The position numbers were made by a program, and so were the translations under genes. The notes beneath the pieces are model-generated. The model was given only the letters and a program-made list of their open reading frames with translations. It did no database searches and was not told where the DNA came from. A stretch of 64,000 nucleotides of DNA from Coleophoma eucalyptorum (lineage: Eukaryota; Ascomycota; Leotiomycetes; Helotiales; Dermateaceae), in the NCBI GenBank assembly GCA_026120035.1, contig JALRME010000041.1:62001-126000 (forward strand), read 5' to 3'. Every line of letters starts with the position of its first letter. The first letter of the stretch is position 1. Below, one piece after another: positions 23,366 to 34,769 of the stretch.

Positions 23366-24337
23366 TTATCGTATGCTGTATGTAATAATAGTCTTTTTTG
23401 GCTCACACTCGTTGCTTTCAAATTTAGGGTTGTGGAAGATAGCTTGCTTAATAGCAATATAAATGGGGCTGAGCAAGTGGTTCAATCAATCAGCCAGCAG
23501 CGGTTAGAACGAGTGCTATGTGAGTGGGAATTTCTCCATTGGAATATGCAAGTTGGACATCAATTGACCGGTTTCAGTCATGGGCACTATATCTATGGCA
23601 AGATATGTTTCTTCAACCGCCATTACTCGAAACCGCCATATTGACCTACATATTTTGATGTCGCAGCCTCGCGGACAAAACCATTGCCGCACAAAGAGTG
23701 GTATCCCCATATATGGTCAACATCCTATCATGTTCAAGTACAGTTCGAGAGGTTGACTCAACGAAGATGAGGACCGGTCGGTACCAGGAGCAACATAGAC
23801 CTTTCATGCAGATGAATTCTCATATTTATGATACTCCTGCGTACTAATCGGGTGCAATTGATGTGCATTCAGCAGGTTGTAGTTGACACCTTGCTAGACG
23901 AGGGCGCCTAATTTCAACAGTGGGACCGTAACCCATCCAATGGCACTTATTGCAATTTGGGACCACCCCTGTACACACATACACACACCTCAACTCCTGC
24001 AGTCTCCAACTACAGGTGTCTGCGGGAAGCACGAATTAGTCAATTCAATCAAGGAGCCCATTTTCCCCCACAGCTACTTGCTCAGGTGCCTGTATCTTAA
24101 AAATTGACGAGTAACTTAACCGACAAACACTGTCGCCAACGCAGTATTTCACTGAAGCTTACTGGTCTTGAGCAATTGACCACACATTCCGAGCGATAAA
24201 CCCTGAGCAGAAACTAAGTGAATGGCATATCTGAAGTACATTTAACTAATAGGAATGCCAGAACTTCAGTACCCTAACAAATAGTCTCCATGAGATTCCG
24301 AGAACTATACTGCATATAAATTATGAACTCGTCAAGT
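23366..24337. other. Intergenic region
   Basis: Separates the giant ATPase gene from the P450 gene; both point left, so this is the ATPase promoter plus the P450 3' flank. A short (CA)-rich run is at about 23974-23987. No gene recognised. Confidence 0.45.
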
Positions 24338-26140
24338 TCACTTCCTTACAACAATTTGGACTCCTTTAGATCCAGGTGCAGCGACCGGTATGAAAACGTC
24401 TTTGGTGATTATCACATCCGATTCTGTAGTCTCCCACAGTTCCAGATATCCCACATCACTCTCCTCCTTTACATCTTGGCTTCCATACACTGCGAAGATT
24501 CCAGCTAACGCAAGATAAAGTTCTGCATATGCTAAGTTGATACCAATACAGATTCGAGAGCCCTTGCAAAAAGACACAAGATACCTGTCAAGATGCGGAT
24601 GTCCAATCCATCGCTCCGGTGAAAATTTCTTAGAGTCGGGAAAGATGGATTCGTCGTGATGAATGAGAACACTCGTCATTCCTACAGGCGTTCCGGGAGG
24701 AATTGCCCAGTCCTTTCCATTGACTTTATCGTGTAATATTAATGTTTCGTCAGGGGCAATCCGTTGTAGGCGGGTGGAAACGCCATAACTTAATCTGATA
24801 CACTCCTGGACGCAGCCGGTTAAGTAGGGTAGTCTCTCGAGTTCAGCGATCGTGGGGTTCATTGATGAGCTGTAGAGAGTCTTTAGCTCCTGCTTCAGTT
24901 GTCGAAGGGTTTCCGGCTGTGAGAGTAGATAGAAAATGGCCACACATAAGCCCCATGCCGTAGTCAAAGTTCCTGCAACTACCACTGTCTGCCCATCTTG
25001 AGCTAATCGTGTGTCGGATTTCTCTTCTGGTGGCAGGTCGCTTGCGAGAATCTCATAGAAGATAGTTTTGTGGTCTGCACCCTTTGAATCGTCTCGCTGG
25101 CCTGATTTCATCTCGTTGATTTGCTTTCTGATGCTCTGAAGCGCAAAATTCAGTAGATACCCAAGATCTGATAGGACTTATACTTACTCCCTGTAAGTTA
25201 AAAAAAGAGGCCATATTAGGATCAAGCCAAGTCATAATGGAGTCCGGCAAGCTTTCCATCAATGGTAGCACCCAGGGATATTGCTTAATCAGAGCACCGC
25301 TGGTGCTTCCAGCAATTGAAGCATCGTGAAACGTCGGCTCAAAGTCCGCATGCTCAATTCGATGGTCGGATCTGGCAAAGGCATATTCTTGGGCAATGTC
25401 TGGTAGAATTTAACTTCAAGTTAATAATAACAAACAAAGGTTGGGGTGCCCACCATTTGTGTAAGCAGAAAATGCATGATTTGTGATCATGGTTTGCCCT
25501 GAAGTTTGAAACTCCTGGAATCGCTTCAACAATGCAGATACTCTCTCATCAACAATAGGTTGCAATTTCCTTACAGCTCCTTTGGAAAAGAATGGACTAA
25601 GGGCTGCACGGCGATGACGGTGCTGGTCATGATCGACCGTACCAAACATAGCTTGATCAAGACCGAACTGTGCCGTCATCCAGCTCCAACGATGGCGTCG
25701 CTTACCTCCAGCAGCATACAGCTTCTCGTAGAACTCGGGGCTGGAAACATGTAGCTCATAAGGATTGATGCGCACGATGGGTCCGTATTTCTCGTGCATG
25801 CGCGCAATCTCGAAGGTGTACTGCCCAGAGAGATAAACATCATAATAGAACTCATACCTATGCCATCATTAGGTCTAAGCTATAATTATGATAATATCCC
25901 GAAGATCTTCCAGAGGTATAGAAGTGGCTGAAGCTTAGTAAAAGAGACGATATTATTCACCCACCAGAAACTGACAGCGGCCAATTTCGGCCCAGGAAAC
26001 TTGGCTATCGGGCTAAAACATAGCCGATGAATGGCTTGCCCAATGATGTAGATAGCCCACGCAGCGAAGACTGTAGATATGATCATAAAAGGTGAGTAGG
26101 ATGGCGAGTAAGGAGTCTTCATGGTGGTGGAGGAATTCAT
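24338..26140 (-). CDS. Cytochrome P450 monooxygenase (trichodiene-oxygenase-like group)
   Basis: A 528-aa microsomal P450. Exons: 26140-25961, 25850-25454, 25399-25188, 25135-24338 (1587 nt; introns 110, 54, 52 bp). It has an N-terminal membrane anchor (FMIISTVFAAWAIYIIGQ), the proline-rich hinge FPGPKLAA, KYGPIVRINPYELHV in the early fold, an I-helix AGTLTTAW, the ExxR of helix K in QECIRLS, FSPERWIG, and the heme loop FCKGSRICIG with the cysteine ligand. All hallmark residues are present, so it should be active. The start is set at the first true ATG; an upstream GTG would extend it by ten residues. The first intron is the least certain (110 bp; acceptor chosen to give SFWW/FYYDVYLSGQY). 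It lies between the ATPase gene and a HET gene; no pathway partner is visible. Confidence 0.92.
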
Positions 26141-27486
26141 CTCAGAAAGATTGATTCCCTGCACAGTCACAGGAGAGTCAGAACACTCGAAGATTCAAAC
26201 TTTGGATGCGAAGAAAAGGAAAGAGACGATGGAAAAATAAGAAAAGGCACCCCGCTTAGTGATGATGGAATAGGAAGCCGGCATATGGGATTACTGGGCA
26301 GCCAGAAAAGTGGTGGAAAGCAAGTAAGCGGTAAGCTGCATAAGCGCCTCAATTGTAGCACATATTTAATGTGTATGGCCTGTCATTTCTGCATGGTTGC
26401 AAGGGATGCGTTACGTAAGTATATATTTTGGAAGTTGACTACAATCAAAAGAATCACACACGGTGGTTATAAAGGCCAAGAATGTAGCTGCAACAGTTTC
26501 TATAATAGAGGTCAGAATTACTGTAAGTAAAACAATCATACTCTATCATACAGTTTTGAATGGGTATCTTGCATTCTCCCAAATCTCGAGGGCCAGGGTA
26601 TATAACAGTTCCGAATGACCCTCTTCGGGGTTTCCTACTGTAGCGAGCTAAGCGAAACCGACCCCATTTGCTGTTTACGGAATCATCGATGTAATCGATT
26701 TGATTGGCCAAGCTTTTTTAAAACCTTTAGGGAAGAGATCGTCATGTTGTACATATAGCTCCACCAGACCTCGTATTACCTAGTGTGTGGTTGGCTGTGT
26801 AACATGAATGTTTGCATTTTGAGATAACAATACTCCAAGACATCTATTCAAACTTGAATGATGGACTTTTAAAAATTAGAAGTCCAGCAACACAAGAAAG
26901 TGGCTAGAATTCATGGAGACTACAGCCAAGACATTTGGCGAGAGCATAGATTTTTTCAATAAAATGAGTGTGCTTCTCACTAACGAGGGTTTCGAGAATG
27001 TGCAGAAGGACAGATATGAAGAGAATGACATGCTATTCACAGTTGCCAAAGTGCTGACCTTTGAACAGATCCTGCTCAGTTTGGGTAGTAGAGAAGCGGA
27101 ATCAGCAGAATGGTAGCTATTAAAATATGCAAATCCAACAAATTCAGTCATGAAGCAGCTTTGTATCTCGACATACTACTCTGTGGAAGGAATCTAATTC
27201 GAATATGATAAAACTAACACTCATTAATAGCCCACTGATGCTCACACAGTCTTGGTACGAGCCTGTACTTTTTAAGTTAACAAAACTACGTATCTCTTAT
27301 TAGTTTATTGGTTTAATGGCCACAGTAGAGACTATTGCACTAAGCAGTTGGGATTGATTCGTAAGTAATACATTTTGCTCTATTGACAGCTTTGCATGCA
27401 GAGCCCATGAGAAGCAAACATACAATGTCAGATCAATCAAGGAATTACATAAATAGTAGACAATGAAGAGATAAAATGTTCAGCCC
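26141..27486. other. Intergenic region with one unassigned short ORF
   Basis: The P450 promoter and 3' flank of the HET gene. A 67-codon stretch at 26913-27116 (+), METTAKTFGESIDFFNKM..., containing EGFENVQKDRYEEND, recalls the C-terminal part of some fungal methyltransferases but has no SAM-binding motif. It may be a gene fragment; I do not call it a gene. Confidence 0.4.
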
Positions 27487-29448
27487 TTAATGAATAATGA
27501 CCTCTTTGGGAATTAAATCAGCGCTCTCTTCCCACACTCCGGCAGCTGAAATACCTTGCACAGAGCCCTCTCCTACTAGCCTTAAGACATTTCTAGAGTC
27601 TTCGGTGTCCAACCCTGAGCCTTCAGTACTAGGTCTTGCTACAAAGAATACGGAATCGCTCTCGAATGCCATTACCACGTCACCAAGTTCAGATGTTTCA
27701 GGTGCGAGCCCAATGTGGCCGGTATCCGTTACAAAAAACCTTTTCCCATGACATTTATAAAATATCACCTCAGCTTGGCCTTCATAACTCGGTCCCATAC
27801 CGTTGAAGATAACCTTTAGTGGCATTTTGGGCTTTTCCACATTTTCCTCATCAGGATCAGAAGGGAGTATGGTTCGGCATGGCCATTCACTTTCTGGGTC
27901 TGGCTTCTCCCCGTTATATTCTCTAATCTTGTCGTAAGCTATCTCTATCGCCATTGCATACACGATATCATCACCAGATAAGGCTCGAACGAAAGGGGGC
28001 AGCGTATTGGCCTGCCAGCGGCGGTGTTCCTCGAAAGGAGCATCGGTCGGTACAATCTCACCACGTTCGCCTTGCAGTTGCTTGGGATTTTCTACAAGAC
28101 TCTTCCACTGCTGGATAGGAAAATAGTTCTCATCGATGTTGCACATATCCCCGATCTTAACGATGGTTCCAACATGAACGGCACGTATGTGGAGCTGAGT
28201 GCTTGAACCACCGTTTGAGGTGATGTAATCCGAGAAATGCCAGGTCCTGACGACTTGTTCCTGTATGGCCTTTGCATTCCAGGTTGTGTCGCTAAAGTAA
28301 TCTGAGACATATTGCAGCCGTATCTCTCGACGGGCTCGTCCATGGAACGGATGCACGAGATTGGCGCTCCAATCCGGTACCCAGGATGGCAGCTCTGGAA
28401 CTGCGATCATCGTCACTACCTCGCGGAGAACCGACAGCCCTATTGCATTGATAAGGTTTCTTGCCAGTTCTGTATAGACTTGCATCGGCGAAATGCTATA
28501 ATCTAGCTTTAAGCTAACCGCACCTTTGTCTTGAAGCCTATTATCAGAATCTCGCTCAGCCATCTCGTTAAATTGGCGCTCCTCCCAGTCAAGCAACGGA
28601 AGGATGGCATAAAGTTTGTCCCTTGGATCTGTCGCGCCACACTGCCTCGTATTTTTAAGTTTCTTTAACAACCGTTTGGGATACACGATCAAGTGTCTCG
28701 TCGAGGCTATTGACCACGGCGAAAGTCGGAATACAGACGACTGCACCACATATGGCAGCTTTTTCACCCACCGAGCATTATGGTTCCAATATTGGAAAGC
28801 TCGAAAACTGTCCCAGCTCACCTCCCGCTCACCACAGACGACGACGACATCGCGTGCGAGCTGGACTTCCTGTAGCACCCATACGCGGCCGAACCAGTTC
28901 CGTTTGAACAGCGCCTCTATAATATCCGTATCTGGGCGAAGTATCCGGGGCTGATCATATCTGTCCTCTGGCGCCGTACCAAAATCCGACGGCTTGTCGA
29001 TTTCACTGATCCAGTCCATCGCGACATCACTATCGTCGGCACCTTCTCCAATATAGGCCACCACGCGTGACGCACCGACGTAAATATGCGGTATTAGCTG
29101 TATTTGGTGATTTCGCTCTGGCAATAAGCCCTGGTTGATACAAATAGAGTCGATCCAGAGCATCCGCGGGCGGTCAGCTTTGCGCAACCGCTTGAGAGCC
29201 TCATGGCAGTTGATTGTCACGGACAGGGGTGCGTAGGTTGAGATGTCCTCGCCGAGGACATTGATCGACACTGTTTGTGAAGCGTCACCCCAGACATAAG
29301 AGAGGGCTTCATAGGGCGGGGAGTCGCCCAGGCGGGCGGTCAAAAGGCGGACAGTTAAACTGTCTTCCTTCTGTCCACCTTGGAGCTCAACGAGACGAAA
29401 CGAATCATCTAATTCCAGATGCTGGCCTGGATAGAGTGGGTAGCTCAT
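27487..29448 (-). CDS. HET-domain (heterokaryon incompatibility) protein 1
   Basis: Intronless 653-aa protein with an N-terminal HET domain (about residues 45-200). The characteristic blocks are in order: YEALSYVWGD, then LKRLRKADRPRMLWIDSICINQ, then WFGRVWVLQEVQLARDVVVVCG. HET domains trigger programmed cell death when partner alleles are incompatible, and are a fungal relative of TIR-type immune effector domains. The C-terminal 400 residues show no repeats or NACHT/ankyrin region, so no sensor domain is visible. The start ATG (29448) gives the usual short lead into the HET domain. Neighbours are a P450 and an asparaginase, unrelated in function. A second HET gene is at 48245. Confidence 0.93.
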   Translation of the reverse strand: MSYPLYPGQHLELDDSFRLVELQGGQKEDSLTVRLLTARLGDSPPYEALSYVWGDASQTVSINVLGEDISTYAPLSVTINCHEALKRLRKADRPRMLWIDSICINQGLLPERNHQIQLIPHIYVGASRVVAYIGEGADDSDVAMDWISEIDKPSDFGTAPEDRYDQPRILRPDTDIIEALFKRNWFGRVWVLQEVQLARDVVVVCGEREVSWDSFRAFQYWNHNARWVKKLPYVVQSSVFRLSPWSIASTRHLIVYPKRLLKKLKNTRQCGATDPRDKLYAILPLLDWEERQFNEMAERDSDNRLQDKGAVSLKLDYSISPMQVYTELARNLINAIGLSVLREVVTMIAVPELPSWVPDWSANLVHPFHGRARREIRLQYVSDYFSDTTWNAKAIQEQVVRTWHFSDYITSNGGSSTQLHIRAVHVGTIVKIGDMCNIDENYFPIQQWKSLVENPKQLQGERGEIVPTDAPFEEHRRWQANTLPPFVRALSGDDIVYAMAIEIAYDKIREYNGEKPDPESEWPCRTILPSDPDEENVEKPKMPLKVIFNGMGPSYEGQAEVIFYKCHGKRFFVTDTGHIGLAPETSELGDVVMAFESDSVFFVARPSTEGSGLDTEDSRNVLRLVGEGSVQGISAAGVWEESADLIPKEVIIH

Positions 29449-29988
29449 TCTGTGTTTTAATCGGGCGTAATGTAGTAAAAGTCGGATTTCTGTTCGTATG
29501 TTACCTTATAATAACCGAAATGCCAAGGACTGTCCACGTAGCAAAAATGCGGCTGGAATAGGCAGGGGTCATGGAATACGCAACCCTAAGTATCAGCGGT
29601 GGCAAGTTATTTCATCGCAGGCCAAAGAGGCTGTTCTACACCAAGAAATTACTACTGGTCTCTTGTTCTATGCAAATAAAAGCTTTGCGCTTCTTTTTCC
29701 TCTAAGAATCACAGTAGTTAGTATGTGTTACTTGTTTAATAGATTATAATTACGACGCTCTAGGGATTAACTGTAATTCCCAGAAAACCACTAAGTTCTC
29801 AGACTAGCGTTCTTGCGATGATGATTGAGACCATGTTACAAATGATTATTCCTTACTATAATCACCACATGTAATCAGGCAAGCATGGTGCAGCCAAATC
29901 TAACCTTCCCTTCTGTATACTAAGTGCAATCTCAATCTATTTTCCTAATCTATGTTTCTATTCTCATGAACCATTCCCTACAACACTA
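29449..29988. other. Intergenic region
   Basis: Promoter of HET gene 1 and 3' flank of the asparaginase gene. I see nothing else. Confidence 0.4.
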
Positions 29989-31065
29989 TCACTGGTCTTG
30001 TTCTTTTAGTTTAAATCGGTAGGATACATGACCTGTTACAACACCGGCAGTGTTAAAGATCCTCTTGCCATGAAAGCTAGCAAGCTGTTCGCGCATTCCC
30101 GGGGTTCCTATCTGAAGCTGCTCAAGAATCTCCATCACTGCTGAGTATAGAACACTAATATTTCCATCCTCAATCTTAACCGCAATGCCAACAGCGCCTT
30201 CAGCCTTAAGTCGACGAGTCTGCTCCGATGCCCGTATGCCTATCGTATAGCATCCATCTGCTCCCAGCTTTCCAACAAGCGCGCCCTGGAATACTGTCAT
30301 AAGTTCTGTACAGAATCTCCCCTCACCACCAACCAGCTCAGGATACCTCGTCATTGCCTGAAAGATACGACTTGAGGCTTGTGTGCGCGCTGTTGTCACA
30401 GCGCTTGTTTCGACCACATCTGCAGCAGCAGCGAAGGATGCACAAACCCGTCCCAAGACATGCAGAGGAGCAGCAGGCGCTGGAAGATTGCAACCGTCAA
30501 TCCCCCATTCCGGTCCATTTGCATCCCAACCATACAGCTCATCAATGACACGCATAACACGCGACTGCATCAGATGCTCCGGCAGATGATAATCTGATAC
30601 CTCAGCCCCAACTGCTTTGGCGCCAGCTATCATGCCAGCATGTTTCCCCGAGCAGTTGTTGCATACCGCAGTAGGAGTATAGTCGCTCCCAATCCATGCA
30701 CGATTGACGGCGTCAGACAAGGCGGCATGGCCACCACAGGCGAGGTCTTCTTCGTTGGCGCCGGCCTTGGCCAACATGGCGGATGCTCTAGAGATGTGTT
30801 GACTTTCGCTGCTGTGCGATGCGCACATTAATGCTAGGTCGGCGTCATCAAATCCAAATTGGTCAAAAGCGCCGGTCTCGAGGACAGCTAATGCTTGCGC
30901 TGGTTTTGCTGTGGACCGAGCCAGTGTTATTCGGTATGGATTGCCAACAGCGTATAAAAGTTTGCCGTTCGTATCGACAACAGCAGCGTGCACGACATGG
31001 CTGCTCTCGATGATACCAGACCTATCGGTAACAATGCAGTCTTGGCTCTGAATGTACGGTGCCAT
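29989..31065 (-). CDS. L-asparaginase II family protein
   Basis: Intronless 358-aa protein of the asparaginase II family (the Rhizobium-type, thermolabile-asparaginase group, distinct from the classical bacterial types and from Ntn-hydrolase asparaginases). It would hydrolyse L-asparagine to aspartate and ammonia. Visible family blocks are ARSTAKPAQALAVL (about 48-61, with the conserved S-x-x-K of the active site), CASHSSE, CNNCSGKHAGM (about 136-146, with Cys and the second S-x-K), GIDGCNLPAPA and the GEGRFCTELM region. The catalytic S-x-x-K and SGKH motifs are present, so it is probably functional. The length is normal for the family. No intron and no operon-like partner. The family occurs in both bacteria and many ascomycetes, so ancient transfer is possible but not shown here. 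Confidence 0.92.
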   Translation of the reverse strand: MAPYIQSQDCIVTDRSGIIESSHVVHAAVVDTNGKLLYAVGNPYRITLARSTAKPAQALAVLETGAFDQFGFDDADLALMCASHSSESQHISRASAMLAKAGANEEDLACGGHAALSDAVNRAWIGSDYTPTAVCNNCSGKHAGMIAGAKAVGAEVSDYHLPEHLMQSRVMRVIDELYGWDANGPEWGIDGCNLPAPAAPLHVLGRVCASFAAAADVVETSAVTTARTQASSRIFQAMTRYPELVGGEGRFCTELMTVFQGALVGKLGADGCYTIGIRASEQTRRLKAEGAVGIAVKIEDGNISVLYSAVMEILEQLQIGTPGMREQLASFHGKRIFNTAGVVTGHVSYRFKLKEQDQ

Positions 31066-32053
31066 ATTCTAGGAGTATGTGCGAAATTCTAAAGTCCCTA
31101 TCACGCTGATATCGAAGAAAAGGGTGAGACAAGTAGTTTGAAGAGATGGGATGGACGGGGTTAAATAGACATGCTCCTATGATGAGCATGCCTAGTCATA
31201 GCGGGACTTGCTCTCCTTATTTTGGACTTAAACCCAGTGAATTACCACCAGGTGGGCCATTGAAATGTAGAAAAAAGGACCTGGGCAACTGGGCGTATCC
31301 AAATGGCTATTTGTTATCCAACTACAACACCAAAAGTCGCTTTCTTGAATGGGTGAAGGCGATAGGCAAGGGATCCCTGCAGCCTTTTCTCACAGACCCT
31401 TCCCTCCATCGTTCTTGCACACCGCATTCGGTCAAGATCATAACGGTAGTCAGCAACTAACAACCGGGTCGTCCCCTAGATCGGGATTACCTTATCTTCA
31501 CGGCTGAGGCGTCGCGGTCCTTCCACACCAATCTGATAGCAGCTGGCAGAATCTCACTTTTAGCATTAGATACGTCTCTATGGCCTAATAATTTCCTCTC
31601 TATTCTTTCCAAGAGACATGATTATGTGCGACTTCAATATTTCGTTTCGTACTGAGATCTTCTCGTACAAGGTGTTGCAGCTGGCAGAACAAATGCTCAG
31701 GTATTGGCAGAACACCTAAACCTGGGTTTAATTGGCAGAACAAGCTGATTCTGTGGCACTTTACGAAACAGGGATTTTTGATAGTGTGCAAAATGCCAAA
31801 GTAATCCCAGGAAAGGTGTTAATGGAGCTAGTGAAACAATGTGCCTGTAGAAATATAGAAACCTTCATTCATTGCTGCCTTTAGGCAAAACGTGTGATTT
31901 CCTTAAGGTGATTTAATAGCCTAACCCTTATTTCTCCTTCTCTTCTTTATGCAAAACCAGTGGCCTAGCCTTCTTCTTGAAAGATTGAATTGCTCGCCAA
32001 CCCAATAGTAGTATAAAAGTCAGCACAAATAGCAGCGCTGGAACTCCAGGGAG
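31066..32053. other. Intergenic region with a short repeated word
   Basis: No gene seen. TGGCAGAACA occurs three times within 60 bp (31682, 31704, 31732), with a related TGGCAGAATC near 31545. Part of this is the asparaginase promoter. Confidence 0.45.
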
Positions 32054-32862
32054 TCATTTCGGATTCGCTGTAGTTTCCGCCAGCCGCGCATTGATGTAGC
32101 TCTCCACAGCGTTGATCTCTTGCGGGGTGGTGCTATGCGACATGCCCGCATAGATGTTCAAATCCACCTTCCAGCCCGCCTTCTCCAAGATCTCAGCCGA
32201 CGACTGCGCCCAGTCCAGTCGAACCATGGGATCACTGTCACCGTGTCCCATGAAGATGGGCGTGTCCTTGTTCAGGTTCTCCGGTGGGATAAACTCCTGG
32301 AGCTTGGAGTGCAGGGGTAAGAAGCACGACAGGCCAAAGATGCCGCCGAGCTTCACTGGGGCGGTTACGCCGGAGAACAGGGACATGGCGCCTCCTTGCG
32401 AGAAGCCTCCGAGAAAGATAGATGAAGAGGGGACTCCAGCGTCGATTTCAGCCTGGATGAGCTGGTGGAAATAGTCTCTCGAGCGCAGAATACCGACCTG
32501 GTCTTCGAGTCCGATGTGAAGATCACTAAATTTCGGCTATAGCGTAGGCCATGGCCCCGAAGTCAGCCTTATTTATGACTTCGCCAAACTCGCCCCGGAA
32601 AGGGCTTTCTGGGTGGGCAGGGAGAACTAACAGCAATCCGTGGTCTTAGGATATCAAACCAGGCGGGCATCGACATGCCATTGTTCAAAGTAATGGGGAT
32701 AGCCGGTGCGTTGGGGAAGATAAATTTGACCTCTTGGAACTTCTGTTGTCGGCGCCAATTCTCTGCTAATGATACCCATCCCGCGCCGCTGTCCCCCAGG
32801 CCATGGGCCATAATGATCGTAGCTGTGTGCTTGGTGACGGCGGGAATCGTGACGGCGGACAT
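32054..32862 (-). CDS. Acyl-protein thioesterase 1 (phospholipase/carboxylesterase family)
   Basis: A 237-aa cytosolic alpha/beta hydrolase expected to remove palmitate from S-acylated proteins such as G-alpha and Ras. Exons 32862-32632 and 32536-32054 with a 95-bp intron. Motifs: oxyanion region AHGLGDSGAGW, NAPAIPITLNNGMSMPAWFDI, nucleophile elbow GGFSQGGAMSLF (Ser), GHGDSDPMVR (Asp) and GMSHSTTPQEI (His): the complete triad. The start is the ATG at 32862 (MSAVTIPA), the usual family start; a longer in-frame ATG at 32922 adds 20 residues. With the donor I could find, the splice leaves about six extra residues (LRPRIA) after WFDI. The second half of the gene resumes with DLHIGLEDQ...ILRSRDYF. 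A housekeeping gene; the last of the minus-strand run. Confidence 0.88.
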
Positions 32863-34200
32863 GGTGGGAGATTTACCGTCCGCTGTGAGAAGTGGGCTGT
32901 AAAGGATTGTGTTTTTCCACATAAGCTGATGGCGATCTTAAAGCTACAAGTCGAGGACAGAGGAGAATTGAGTTTTGAGGGGATTGGCATTGATATTCAT
33001 ATTCATATTCATATTCAACATTATAGAACCACGTATCACGTTACTAGCCCCAGCAGCGCGGAATCTGGGAGGTAATCGGGGAGAGTTAGCGTCCTTGCGT
33101 CGCGGAACTAAGGCGGCCCCTTTGTCAGCCTCGGCCCTTGCATACCAGGGTCGGGATGTCACGTGCTGTCTTGACAACAACTTGGACCTCCCAACCAATC
33201 AAGCAATCACAGCCCTGCTCTACGATCCTTCGACCCAACATGCCATCCAGTTTGGGCACAGAGCGGATCCGCTACATCTTCTCGCGCGAGAGAGAATGTA
33301 CAGTATAAGGGTGTCTTGGTCAGGATTGTATAATCATTTCGTAAACATGATTCTATCATTACTATCTTCATGGACAATGAATAGGAGATGTGGCTTTGGC
33401 AGAACATAAAGCTCAAACTTCTCGCCTCTGTACTTATTGCATCTTTGCATCAATCCAACCTCGACTGTCAAGGTATAATAATGAGACAGTCAATGTTGCA
33501 GCGCTACAGACACTTCAAGGAGTCTAAGGAGAGAAAAGGCAGAGTTTGGTAGAAATGTTGTGCCCGTTGGTCTTGGTTATTAGACTCGCTATTTTGTGGC
33601 GCGGAAAAGTATAAGGTGCTTGAAATGGGATCCGACGCTTCCGCTTGCCGCTCCCTTTTCTATACAGATGGCAAATGGGTAGGCATATAGAGATTGCAGC
33701 AACAAGCCTTGAGACCACATACAGGGTCAATTCAACGAGGAGCTATGGATTAGTAACTATATAAACTATCACTTGAAGACTCTTACAAAAGAGTAGTTTG
33801 TCGTGAGAACAAAGGCATAGCAGACATACAGTCACATGACCTTCAACGGCCCGTTCCGACCCTTTTCTGTTGAATGCGCGCCTGAGATCGTCCATCTCCG
33901 CAATCTGACCTAAACAAAGTCTTAGGATCCTAACCAATACTACATACCAATGTGGCTACGCTGTTGATATAATAACAAGGCCTCGAGGCTCGAAACAGTA
34001 ATATACAACTGGCGTTAGCTAACATACTTATAAGTGAAACTTTCTAGAAAGCGCTCTAACGATATCGGATGAGATTATATCAGTAGTCTATAGTAACGGA
34101 CTCGTATTTTAGCAATCGTTGTCGATAATATAGTATATAATATAAACAAATTTTAGAAGTACTACTAGTGATATTTGCAACTTCATTACGTTGACAAATA
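32863..34200. other. Intergenic region with an ATATTC microsatellite
   Basis: Promoter side of the thioesterase gene. It contains (ATATTC)4 at about 32993-33016, a TCACGTGC E-box near 33160, and a perfect 12-bp palindrome CTTTCTAGAAAG at 34040-34051. No gene recognised. Confidence 0.45.
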
Positions 34201-34236
34201 ATGAGAAAGGATATTACCCTACCTTACATCCCCTAG

Positions 34237-34580
34237 CCTCTATATAACATCTCCTCGTGGAATAAGCTAAAAGTATAGTGCTCCGACTCCATATGATATC
34301 TTCTTATGGATTAATCTAAGAATACAGTGAAATACCCTAGAAGTGATTATATGTACAAGTACTATCAATGAATAAGGTCGATAAATCATAAGAAGCGATC
34401 TCACCTAACTGCCTCCATATGATACCTCCTCCTGAATTACGCTAAAAATGCAGTGCAGTAACTGAGTTATATGGATCATCATGTAGTGCATATGATTAAC
34501 GAATGATAACAAGCGACCTCGCTCTGCCTTACCCCTCACTTCCATATGCTGTTTCGTAGATAACGCTAAAGTGCAGTGCC
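34237..34580 (+). repeat. Imperfect tandem repeats beside the hAT relic
   Basis: Four degenerate copies of a roughly 43-bp core (CCATATGATA...CGCTAAAAATGCAGTG type): about 34237-34280, 34287-34329, 34413-34456 and 34541-34579. The last three are spaced at about 127 bp. They end about 200 bp from the dead hAT transposase; hAT elements often carry such subterminal repeats, so these may belong to the same element. Copies are diverged, so edges are approximate. Confidence 0.55.
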
Positions 34581-34769
34581 GGCTGGTGAAAGGAAGAAGC
34601 CGAAAGACTATTATACACCTAGTTGTCCACCTAAACCAAGAGTCTAGCTCATCGTTGTCGGGGAGGAGATCCCACGAGAGCCTCTTTCTCTTGCCAAATA
34701 AGGAGAGGTTATCCTGAGCAGAGGCTTCTAGTTAATATATCCGTCTTCAAAAGCCAGTAATATCTCCTC

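Noticed and set aside
8115..26140. Secondary-metabolite gene cluster (P450, enoyl reductase, EthD-like, Zn2Cys6, NmrA)
   Set aside because: No core synthase, unrelated strands and large spacers with housekeeping genes nearby; tailoring-type genes alone are not enough.
26913..27116. Methyltransferase-like tail
   Set aside because: Only a weak resemblance over about 40 residues and no SAM-binding motif upstream; noted in the intergenic entry but not called a gene.
34040..34051. Perfect palindrome CTTTCTAGAAAG
   Set aside because: A 12-bp palindrome is expected by chance in AT-rich DNA, and there is no gene close by.
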